From Clostridia bacterium (lineage in GTDB: Bacteria; Bacillota; Clostridia; Christensenellales; Aristaeellaceae), in contig JAFWBZ010000170.1 of assembly GCA_017537105.1 (NCBI GenBank), forward strand, positions 1 to 11,229: a stretch of DNA of 11,229 bases, read 5' to 3'. Both the position numbers and the translations under genes were made by a program. Of this stretch, positions 6,814 through 11,229 are shown one piece after another (positions within the stretch are counted from its first letter, which is position 1; the number at the start of each line of letters is the position of its first letter). Under the pieces are notes generated by a model. The model made no database searches. It was not told where the DNA came from and saw only the letters and a list, made by a program, of their open reading frames with translations.

Positions 6814-7326
6814 CTACAGCGCCTTTGCGAAATCGCGGATCTCCGCCAGCTTCGCCTCGGACTGGTTTTCGTCCCCGGCGGCGGTGAAGATGCCCTTGTC
6901 CTCGATGCCCATGAACGCGGCCATGGTCCTGTAGGTCGCGATGGCGCCCTCGAAGGGATTGGGAGAGGCGGAGCTCAGCAGCAGTGCTGCAGCTTTGGCC
7001 TTCGGGGGCTTGCCGATGGCGTAGACCCTCTGGATCGCGGCGGACAGCTGTGCCGTCATGTCGAAGTAGTAGATCGGGGAGGCAAAAACGATCATGTCGC
7101 AGTCCATGTAGGCCGGCATGACCTTCTCCATGTCATCCTTCTGGATGCACTTGCCCGCGCCCTTGCCGTGACAGTATTCGCAGGCGAGACAGCCGGCGAT
7201 CTTCATCCTGCCGACCTGGAGGATTTCCACCTCGTGTCCCGCGGCCTTTGCGCCTTCGGCAAAGGCGTCGACCATCGCGGCGGTGTTCTGCTTCCTCGGG
7301 CTTCCGTTCAAAACCGTGATCTTCAT
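6814..7326 (-). CDS. Flavodoxin-fold NADPH-dependent FMN reductase/iron-sulfur flavoprotein-like
   Basis: A 170-residue protein of the NAD(P)H-dependent FMN reductase superfamily. MKITVLNGSPRKQNTAAM (1-18) is the FMN phosphate-binding loop, C46-x2-C49-x2-C52-x7-C60 is an Isf-type cysteine motif, and VFASPIYYFDMTAQLSAAI (80-98) is the conserved flavin-contact region. It probably uses FMN, and the four cysteines could hold an iron-sulfur cluster. The longer in-frame extension upstream is rejected because AAAGGAGGT precedes the ATG at 7326 by six bases. It starts 31 bp after the MBL-rubredoxin gene and is clearly in the same operon. It is related to the next gene but not a recent duplicate, since length and C-terminus differ. 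Confidence 0.88.
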   Translation of the reverse strand: MKITVLNGSPRKQNTAAMVDAFAEGAKAAGHEVEILQVGRMKIAGCLACEYCHGKGAGKCIQKDDMEKVMPAYMDCDMIVFASPIYYFDMTAQLSAAIQRVYAIGKPPKAKAAALLLSSASPNPFEGAIATYRTMAAFMGIEDKGIFTAAGDENQSEAKLAEIRDFAKAL

Positions 7327-7357
7327 GCGCGTACCTCCTTTGTTCATCCTATGATGC

Positions 7358-8299
7358 TCATGCCTTGTTGAACCGCGCCTTGGGCTGCTTGCAGCGCGGG
7401 CACTTCCAGTCCTCCGGCAGCGCCTCGAAGGCCGTGCCGTCGTGCTCGGCGGGGTCGTACACGTAGCCGCAGACGGAGCAGACGTACTTGCCCGTGCCCG
7501 CCATGCCGGCAAAGTCGTATTCCTCAAAGATGGTTTCCACCGGATGGTCCAGGTCCATCACGCGCTTTGCCGCCAGGTTCTCATAGCCCTGGGGCGTGTG
7601 CGTGGAGACGTATACGGTGGGATGGTTGCGGATGAACGCGCGCACGCGATCCAGTGTCTCGCGGGCGGCGGGCAGATCGTCGAATACCACGGAGAGCTTG
7701 TCGGCGTACAGCGCCTCGTCCACGTAGGTGATGTCGCCGTGGATCATGTAGAACAGGCCGTCCAGCTCCACGATGACGATGCTGTTGCCGTTGGTATGGC
7801 CCTTTGCCCGGACATAGTAGATGCCGTCCCGGATCTTCTGGCAGGCGGGGAAGTTGTAGTAGGCGCCGTCGGTGAACTTCACGGGCACGAGGTTCGGGAT
7901 TCCCTGCAGCTCGGCGGCCGAGAGCTCCTCCTCGTTGACGTAGATCTTCGCGTTGGGGAAGGACCGGAGCTCGCCGGAGTGGTCGGCGTGTTTGTGGGTC
8001 AGCAGGATCTTCGTCACCTGTTCGGGCGCATAGCCCAGGGCCCGGAACTGCGACAGATAGGTGCCCACGTCCCTGCCCGTGAAGGCGGGGCTCTTCTCGT
8101 CCGGCACCTCCTCGGGCGTGCCGGCGGGCAGGCCGGTGTCCACCAGAATGACCTCGTCGCCGGTGTCGATCAGGTAGTTCGTCAGCGCGCCGCGGTAGCG
8201 CACGTTCGGGTCGAATTTGGCCGGGCCTTCCTCGCCGCCGAACGCGAAGGGCTGGGTGTAGAAGCCGTCCTTCCGGAATGTGATCGCCTTGATGGTCAT
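7358..8299 (-). CDS. MBL-fold metallohydrolase fused to a C-terminal rubredoxin domain
   Basis: A 313-residue two-domain protein. Residues about 1-265 form a metallo-beta-lactamase fold of the N-acyl-homoserine-lactonase-like type: THKHADHSG (H102, H104, D106, H107), H168 (GHTNGNS), D189 (HGDI) and H234 (STHTPQG). This is the HxHxDH two-zinc pattern, not the HxExDH of flavodiiron proteins. Residues 271-303 form a rubredoxin: YVCSVCGYVYDP (C274, C277) and WKCPRC (C300, C303), with a shortened loop of 22 residues between the cysteine pairs instead of about 29. Start: the ATG at 8299 is eight bases after GGGAGG; an ATG two codons earlier is too close. It is first in the minus redox operon, behind the divergent promoter shared with the HxlR regulator. 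The hydrolase substrate is unknown. The fusion suggests a redox-linked or redox-sensing hydrolase, which is inference. Confidence 0.88.
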   Translation of the reverse strand: MTIKAITFRKDGFYTQPFAFGGEEGPAKFDPNVRYRGALTNYLIDTGDEVILVDTGLPAGTPEEVPDEKSPAFTGRDVGTYLSQFRALGYAPEQVTKILLTHKHADHSGELRSFPNAKIYVNEEELSAAELQGIPNLVPVKFTDGAYYNFPACQKIRDGIYYVRAKGHTNGNSIVIVELDGLFYMIHGDITYVDEALYADKLSVVFDDLPAARETLDRVRAFIRNHPTVYVSTHTPQGYENLAAKRVMDLDHPVETIFEEYDFAGMAGTGKYVCSVCGYVYDPAEHDGTAFEALPEDWKCPRCKQPKARFNKA

Positions 8300-8381
8300 C
8301 GCCATAGCCTCCCTTATTTTCTCGTTCGTCCCATCTTTGCCAGCGTATTGTTCAGACAGGTGCGCAGCAGGATGCACCGCC

Positions 8382-8402
8382 TGTAACAAAAACACCTTTA
8401 CA
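8382..8402. promoter_or_regulatory. Candidate HxlR operator 1 (inverted repeat)
   Basis: TGTAA (8382-8386) and TTACA (8398-8402) are separated by 11 bases. The site lies just downstream of the expected MBL-operon start and covers the -35 box of the hxlR promoter. It strongly resembles the repeat at 8469-8490 (shared TGTAA, A-rich centre, CCTT-TACA), which argues for a shared binding protein, most simply the HxlR regulator. Confidence 0.5.
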
Positions 8403-8425
8403 ACGGAAAACGTATCACTTATACT
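8397..8425 (+). promoter_or_regulatory. Promoter of the HxlR regulator gene
   Basis: TTTACA (8397-8402), a 17-base spacer and TATACT (8420-8425), with a start near 8432. The -10 box overlaps that of the divergent promoter. Confidence 0.7.
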
Positions 8426-8430
8426 ATAAG
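8418..8430. promoter_or_regulatory. Palindrome containing both divergent -10 boxes
   Basis: CTTATACTATAAG is a perfect 6-bp inverted repeat around a single central base. It includes the -10 elements of the two opposing promoters, which overlap by three bases, so RNA polymerase cannot occupy both at once and a repressor bound here would silence both. Confidence 0.6.
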
Positions 8431-8451
8431 GGAAGGAAATGCGTTTGTCAA
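8423..8451 (-). promoter_or_regulatory. Promoter of the MBL-rubredoxin/flavoprotein/radical SAM operon
   Basis: On the minus strand TTGACA (8451-8446), a 17-base spacer and TATAGT (8428-8423), with a start near 8416, giving a leader of about 115 bases before the ATG at 8299. The consensus -35 and ideal spacing make this one of the strongest promoters in the window. Confidence 0.78.
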
Positions 8452-8468
8452 TGACGCAGATTTTCAGG

Positions 8469-8490
8469 TGTAAGTAAGAAAAACCTTACA
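8469..8490. promoter_or_regulatory. Candidate HxlR operator 2 (inverted repeat)
   Basis: TGTAAG (8469-8474) and CTTACA (8485-8490) with a 10-base spacer lie in the hxlR leader, ending directly at its ribosome binding site GGAGGAAG. It shares arms and A-rich core with the repeat at 8382-8402. Confidence 0.5.
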
Positions 8491-8502
8491 GGAGGAAGCT
8501 TT

Positions 8503-8838
8503 ATGGCGCATGCGCACAACTGCCCGTGTTCCGAGACCTGCGCGCTGCAGGGAGCGCTGGGCAGCCTCGGCGGGAAGTGGAAGCTGCCCATTCTCTGTTC
8601 GCTGCTGGCGAACGGGGACAGCCGCTACAATGAACTGCTGCGGAACATCCGAGGCATCTCCAACACGATGCTCTCGAAGACGCTGAAGGAGATGGAGGAC
8701 GACGGACTCGTCGTCCGCGCGGAATACCTGGAGGTGCCCGTGCGCGTGGAGTACGGGCTGACGGAGAAGGCCCGAAAGCTGCAGCCCATCCTGGCGCAGT
8801 TCATTCAGTGGGCGCTCGAAAACGGCAGTCGGCCCTGA
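8503..8838 (+). CDS. HxlR-family winged-helix regulator, cysteine-rich N-terminus
   Basis: A 111-residue MarR-like HxlR/YodB-family DNA-binding protein. CALQGALGSLGGKWKLPILC (13-32) is the family signature, followed by the helix-turn-helix region RYNELLRNIRGISNTMLSKTL (41-61) and the wing around DDGLVVRAEYLEVPVRVEY (66-84). Members sense electrophiles, quinones or oxidants through cysteines and usually repress a divergent redox gene. Here C7, C9 and C13 cluster in the N-terminus with C32 deeper in the fold. C13 lies where the conserved sensing cysteine of YodB/HypR-type proteins is found, just before the first helix; the extra CxC is unusual and could bind metal. The start at 8503 follows GGAGG. 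Position opposite the MBL-rubredoxin operon suggests it controls that operon and itself. Confidence 0.9.
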   Translation: MAHAHNCPCSETCALQGALGSLGGKWKLPILCSLLANGDSRYNELLRNIRGISNTMLSKTLKEMEDDGLVVRAEYLEVPVRVEYGLTEKARKLQPILAQFIQWALENGSRP

Positions 8839-8883
8839 CGCCCGCCGCGACCGGGACCTCGAAGTCGATTTTCCACGGCTTTT

Positions 8884-8917
8884 CGTGCCCTGCGCATGGG
8901 CGTGCACTTGTTTTTTT
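8884..8917 (+). terminator. Possible weak terminator after the HxlR gene
   Basis: CGTGCCC (8884-8890) can pair with GGGCGTG (8898-8904), with two G-T pairs, around a 7-base loop. A run of seven Ts follows after CACTTG. It is imperfect and may allow read-through into the flavin reductase gene, for which I found no separate promoter. Confidence 0.4.
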
Positions 8918-8970
8918 CGATTCCCGTGAACCCATGAGACCGCCGAAACGGCAAGGAAAGGATGGATACC

Positions 8971-9543
8971 ATGAAAAAGAATCTTGGCGTCGTACAGGCC
9001 GTATATCCCATGCCTGTGCTGATGGTCGCCGCCTATGACGAGAACGGAAAGGTCAATGTCATGAACGCCGCCTGGGGCATGATCTGCAACAGCGATCGCA
9101 TCGCGCTGTTCATCGACGAGGACCACAAGACCACCCAGAACCTGCTGAAGACCAAGGCGTTTACCGTGGCCCTGGCCGATCGGGCGCACATGGACGTGGC
9201 GGACTTCTTTGGCATCGCCAGCGGCAACAAGATGGAGGACAAGTTCGAGCGGACCGGCTATCACGCCGTCCGGAGCGCGTTTGTCAACGCCCCGATCATC
9301 GAGGAGTTCCCCGTGGTCATGGAGTGTGAGCTGGCGGAAGTCACCAGCACCGAGAGCATGTACGCCATCGTCGGCAGGATCGTCAACACGGCGGCGGAGG
9401 AAGGCGTGCTGGGCGAGAACGGCAAAGTCGACCCGGCGAAGCTGGACGCGCTGATCTTCGATCAGTTCCAGCACGGCTATTACGTGTCCGGCGAGAAGGT
9501 CGGCAAGGCCTGGAATGCCGGCGCGGAGTGGATGAAGCGATAG
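8971..9543 (+). CDS. Flavin reductase-like, FMN-binding split-barrel protein
   Basis: A 190-residue protein of the flavin reductase-like domain family (FMN-binding split barrel). Seen: PMPVLMVAAYDENGKVNVMN (13-32), the start of the barrel with the usual P-x-P-V-x-M-V pattern, then AAWGMICNSDRIALFI (33-48), the HKTTQNLLKTKAFTVALAD stretch (52-70), which matches the loop and strand seen in these proteins, and DFFGIASG (78-85). Such proteins bind FMN and act as flavin or ferric reductases, and anaerobe versions often pair with rubredoxins or Isf-like proteins. Two ATGs are possible (8962 and 8971); the second has better spacing from AAAGG. It follows hxlR by 132 bp on the same strand and is convergent with the zinc-ribbon gene. 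Its substrate is unknown. Confidence 0.85.
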   Translation: MKKNLGVVQAVYPMPVLMVAAYDENGKVNVMNAAWGMICNSDRIALFIDEDHKTTQNLLKTKAFTVALADRAHMDVADFFGIASGNKMEDKFERTGYHAVRSAFVNAPIIEEFPVVMECELAEVTSTESMYAIVGRIVNTAAEEGVLGENGKVDPAKLDALIFDQFQHGYYVSGEKVGKAWNAGAEWMKR

Positions 9544-9563
9544 GGGAGCGGCCCCTGCCGAAG

Positions 9564-9761
9564 TCACTTCCGCAGCATCTTGAGGTGGCCGGAGAGGGTC
9601 AGGCCGACCACGATGTTGGTGGTCTTCCGGCAGCAGGGACACTCGTGCGGATCCGTATACCGGCAGTCCCGGTGCGCGAGGTGCACATTGTAGCCGCGGT
9701 TGATGCAGCGCTGGCAGATGTAGTCGCCGTACTGGGAAACGATGGGCTTCAGCGTGAGCAT
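9564..9761 (-). CDS. Small cysteine-rich (zinc-ribbon-like) protein, function unknown
   Basis: A 65-residue protein with paired cysteines C16-x2-C19 (YICQRCINRG) and C41-x-C43-C44 (HECPCCRK), plus C33, the layout of a small zinc ribbon or a metal-binding knuckle. Several histidines (H27, H30, H39) lie between the knuckles. The ATG at 9761 is preceded by GAGGAGAGG. The longer frame starting at 9893 is rejected for lack of a ribosome binding site and because its extra 44 residues look like a translated leader RNA. It is a single-gene unit with its own promoter, convergent with the flavin reductase gene 20 bp away. No named family was recognised. It could be a redox- or metal-linked regulator or a metal-storage protein. 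Confidence 0.75.
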   Translation of the reverse strand: MLTLKPIVSQYGDYICQRCINRGYNVHLAHRDCRYTDPHECPCCRKTTNIVVGLTLSGHLKMLRK

Positions 9762-9900
9762 GGTACCTCTCCTCTGTGCCGTCCAGCGGCCGGTCGGTGA
9801 AGGGATTCGAAACCGGGGCCGGATCCATCCGGCCGCCAGCTGCGCGCGATGCAGGCGCATGGCGCACAAACGCGCCTCCATAACCATCGGCATGGAGGAT
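9762..9900 (-). promoter_or_regulatory. Structured ~140-nt leader of the cysteine-rich protein
   Basis: The leader contains, in order of transcription: CCTCCAT/ATGGAGG (9892-9898 with 9875-9881, 7 bp), GGCGC/GCGCC (9861-9865 with 9872-9876, sharing two bases with the first stem) and GGCCGGATCCATCCGGCC (9817-9834, 7-8 bp). It matches no riboswitch class I know. The mutually exclusive first two stems could form a switch, but that is speculative. Confidence 0.4.
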
Positions 9901-9906
9901 AGCTGT

Positions 9907-9936
9907 ATTCTATCACAACCCCTTTGGCGGCGTCAA
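9907..9936 (-). promoter_or_regulatory. Promoter of the cysteine-rich protein gene
   Basis: On the minus strand TTGACG (9936-9931), an 18-base spacer and TAGAAT (9912-9907), preceded by TGA to form an extended -10. The start is expected near 9900. Confidence 0.65.
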
Positions 9937-9956
9937 GCGCGGCGGGCACGCCGCGC
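9937..9956. repeat. Perfect GC-rich inverted repeat between divergent promoters
   Basis: GCGCGGCG (9937-9944) and CGCCGCGC (9949-9956) around GGCA. It directly abuts the -35 box of the minus promoter and precedes the queT promoter. With no T run it is not a terminator. It may be an operator or just a GC-rich structure. Confidence 0.45.
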
Positions 9957-9989
9957 AAAATGCGGGCACCGCGCGTACAAAGGTTTAAC

Positions 9990-10018
9990 TTGCCTCCGGG
10001 GCCGCGATGTGATATAGT
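9990..10018 (+). promoter_or_regulatory. Promoter of the preQ1 riboswitch-queT-queF unit
   Basis: TTGCCT (9990-9995), a 17-base spacer and TATAGT (10013-10018), with TGA making an extended -10. The start is expected about 10025, roughly ten bases before the riboswitch. Confidence 0.75.
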
Positions 10019-10034
10019 AGCTTCGCTTAGCGGC

Positions 10035-10074
10035 AAGACAGTTCGAAACCATCCTGTCTATAAACAAAACTAGG
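10035..10074 (+). ncRNA. preQ1-I riboswitch aptamer
   Basis: P1 is AGACAG (10036-10041) pairing with CTGTCT (10054-10059). The loop TTCGAAACCATC lies between, and the A-rich tail ATAAACAAAACTAGGG (10060-10075) supplies the pseudoknot strand, as in the compact preQ1-I class. It senses the queuosine precursor preQ1 and sits directly upstream of queT and queF, the expected genes. Confidence 0.9.
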
Positions 10075-10080
10075 GACGAA

Positions 10081-10135
10081 AACAGAATTTTTGGATTTTG
10101 TTGGAGCGCACCTGGGATGGGTGCGCTCCTCTTTG
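10081..10135 (+). terminator. Riboswitch expression platform: intrinsic terminator
   Basis: GGAGCGCACC (10103-10112) pairs perfectly with GGTGCGCTCC (10120-10129) around TGGGATG, followed by TCTTTG. Between aptamer and terminator a weaker A/T stem AACAGAAT (10081-10088) with ATTTTGTT (10095-10102) ends at the terminator base, and the A-rich tail AACAAAA can alternatively pair with TTTTGTT. Binding of preQ1 would favour termination; this direction is inferred from the class. Confidence 0.8.
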
Positions 10136-10185
10136 TCGGCAAAACGCCGGCAGAGTCATCGACAATCAACGAGGAGGTGACGAAA

Positions 10186-10668
10186 ATGGATATGAAGAAT
10201 CTGACCCAGACGCAGAAGATCACGATTTCCGGAGCCGCGATGGCCCTCTACATCGTGGTGATGTACTTCACGCAGAGCTTTGCCTTCGGGCAGTATCAGG
10301 TGCGCATTGCTACCGCGATCTATGGAACCGCATATCTGTTTCCGTTCCTGGTTGTGCCGCTGGGCCTTTCCAACCTGATCGCCAACATGGTGATGGGTGG
10401 GCTGGGCGTGTTTGACATCGTGGGCGGCGGGCTGGTCGGCCTGCTCACCGCGGGCTGCTGCGCCCTGCTGGGCAGAAAGCGCGCGACCGTGTGGTCCGTC
10501 GTCGCGCCCATCGCGCTGATTCCGGCGCTGGGCGTGTCGCTGTGGCTGAGCCGGCTGATCGGCGTGCCCTACTGGGCGCTGGCCGGGAGCCTGCTGGTGG
10601 GCCAGGCCATCTCGGGCGTCGTCGGAGCGATCCTGGTCAAGGCGCTGAAGAACGCATGGAGGCTGTGA
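10186..10668 (+). CDS. queT: QueT family queuosine precursor transporter
   Basis: A 160-residue integral membrane protein with about five hydrophobic helices, matching the QueT family (predicted substrate-binding S component of an ECF-type vitamin/precursor uptake system). Seen: ISGAAMALYIVVMYFTQSFA (14-33), QYQVRIATAIYGTAYLFPFL (36-55) and PLGLSNLIANMVMGGLG (58-74), which carry the family's characteristic Q-x-R-x-A and G-L-S-N-x-x-A-N signatures. The ATG at 10186 follows a very strong GAGGAGGTGA; the upstream in-frame ATG lies inside the terminator hairpin and is rejected. It is directly controlled by the preQ1 riboswitch and followed by queF two bases later, which indicates import of preQ0/preQ1 or a related base. 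The ECF energising components are not in the window. Confidence 0.9.
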   Translation: MDMKNLTQTQKITISGAAMALYIVVMYFTQSFAFGQYQVRIATAIYGTAYLFPFLVVPLGLSNLIANMVMGGLGVFDIVGGGLVGLLTAGCCALLGRKRATVWSVVAPIALIPALGVSLWLSRLIGVPYWALAGSLLVGQAISGVVGAILVKALKNAWRL

Positions 10669-10670
10669 AT

Positions 10671-11168
10671 ATGAGCGGAAGAACGCCCAAAGAGGCTGCA
10701 GGCCTGTCCCTGCTGGGCGGCAGGAAGACCGTCTACAAGAGCGACTATGCGCCGGAGGTGCTGGAGACCTTCGTGAACAAGCATCCGGACAACGACTACT
10801 TCGTGAAGTTCAACTGCCCGGAGTTCACAAGCCTGTGCCCCATCACCGGCCAGCCGGACTTCGCCACCGTGTACATCTCCTATGTGCCCGGCGAGCGGAT
10901 GGTGGAGAGCAAGTCCCTGAAGCTGTACCTGTACAGCTTCCGCAACCACGGGGACTTCCACGAGGACTGCATGAACATCATCATGAAGGACCTCATCCGC
11001 CTGATGGATCCCAAGTACATCGAGGTGTGGGGCAAATTCACGCCCCGCGGCGGCATCTCCATCGACCCGTACTGCAACTACGGAAAGCCCGGCACCCGCT
11101 GGGAGGAAGTCGCCTGGCAGCGGCTGAGCCAGCACGACCTGTACCCGGAGAAGGTGGACAACCGGTAG
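10671..11168 (+). CDS. queF: NADPH-dependent preQ0 reductase QueF (single-domain type)
   Basis: A 165-residue unimodular QueF, like that of B. subtilis. It reduces the nitrile 7-cyano-7-deazaguanine (preQ0) to preQ1 with two NADPH. Seen: the nucleophilic cysteine in EFTSLCPITGQPDF (C56) and its acid partner D63, the QueF motif ESKSLKLY (79-86) that binds NADPH, and FHED (96-99) contributing to base recognition. The T-fold length is normal. The GGAGG ribosome binding site (10658-10662) lies inside the queT end, with two bases between stop and start, so the pair is coupled. No queC, queD or queE is near; together with QueT this suggests salvage of external preQ0 rather than synthesis from GTP, though the biosynthetic genes may lie elsewhere. 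Confidence 0.95.
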   Translation: MSGRTPKEAAGLSLLGGRKTVYKSDYAPEVLETFVNKHPDNDYFVKFNCPEFTSLCPITGQPDFATVYISYVPGERMVESKSLKLYLYSFRNHGDFHEDCMNIIMKDLIRLMDPKYIEVWGKFTPRGGISIDPYCNYGKPGTRWEEVAWQRLSQHDLYPEKVDNR

Positions 11169-11229
11169 CGGAGGTTTTGGAGGATATTCTCCACATCCTC
11201 ATGTCGTTGTGAAACAGGCGTCCGGCGCC
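11169..11229. other. Sequence after queF
   Basis: Only 61 bases follow the queF stop. A GAGGAT...ATCCTC inverted repeat (6 bp, 11178-11198 region) is present without a T run, so I do not call a terminator. No gene start is visible. Confidence 0.3.

Noticed and set aside
6013..7371. Plus-strand open frame of 452 codons over the two flavoprotein genes
   Set aside because: It spans two well-supported minus genes and their gaps, with no ribosome binding site and shadow composition.
7358..8299. Flavodiiron protein (oxygen/NO reductase) assignment
   Set aside because: The metal motif is HxHxDH, not HxExDH, and the flavodoxin domain is missing from the chain.
9795..9835. tRNA-like T-loop (GGATTCGAAACC) near the cysteine-rich gene leader
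   Set aside because: The bases flanking the TTCGAA do not form the 5-bp T stem, and no anticodon or acceptor stem could be built on either strand.
1..11229. CRISPR array, insertion sequence or RNA gene other than the riboswitch
   Set aside because: No regularly spaced direct repeats, transposase motifs or rRNA/tRNA structures were found.

Overview
The window looks like chromosomal DNA of a high-GC member of the Clostridia (gut-type, Oscillospirales/Christensenellales-like). The reasons are strong AGGAGG-type ribosome binding sites, sigma-A-like promoters, about 60% GC coding sequence, strict-anaerobe redox proteins (rubredoxin, iron-sulfur flavoproteins, radical SAM), a Firmicutes-type QueT/QueF pair under a preQ1-I riboswitch, and a fragment of a Tn1549/CD1108-like conjugative element. 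The genus cannot be named from the sequence alone.

Region 1 (1-1380). The left edge holds the 5' part of a minus-strand integrative-element gene of the CD1108/CHAP cell-wall hydrolase type. It is open to the window end. Its first ~49 codons look foreign to the rest, as if two element genes had been fused. An AT-rich ~300 bp spacer separates it from the next operon and carries at least one good plus-strand promoter.

Region 2 (1323-4725, plus strand). This is a compact catabolic operon: ridA (enamine/imine deaminase), dpaL/ygeX (diaminopropionate ammonia-lyase, start overlapping the ridA stop), an AGCS sodium:amino-acid symporter and a 58-residue membrane protein, closed by a strong intrinsic terminator. 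Uptake, PLP-dependent deamination through 2-aminoacrylate, and removal of that reactive intermediate by RidA fit one pathway.

Region 3 (4737-9543). This is a redox module under divergent control. On the minus strand, one promoter appears to drive an MBL-fold hydrolase fused to a rubredoxin domain, two iron-sulfur-flavoprotein-like proteins, a radical SAM protein with extra C-terminal cysteines, and a 52-residue cysteine-containing membrane peptide. Divergently lies a cysteine-rich HxlR-family regulator followed by a flavin-reductase-like protein. The two promoters have overlapping -10 boxes inside a palindrome and are flanked by two related inverted repeats, an arrangement that suggests joint control by the HxlR protein.

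Region 4 (9564-11168). A 65-residue cysteine-rich (zinc-ribbon-like) protein on the minus strand has its own promoter and a hairpin-rich leader. Divergent from it is a queuosine-precursor salvage unit: promoter, preQ1-I riboswitch, terminator, queT (precursor transporter) and queF (preQ0 reductase). No rRNA, tRNA, insertion sequence or CRISPR array was seen.
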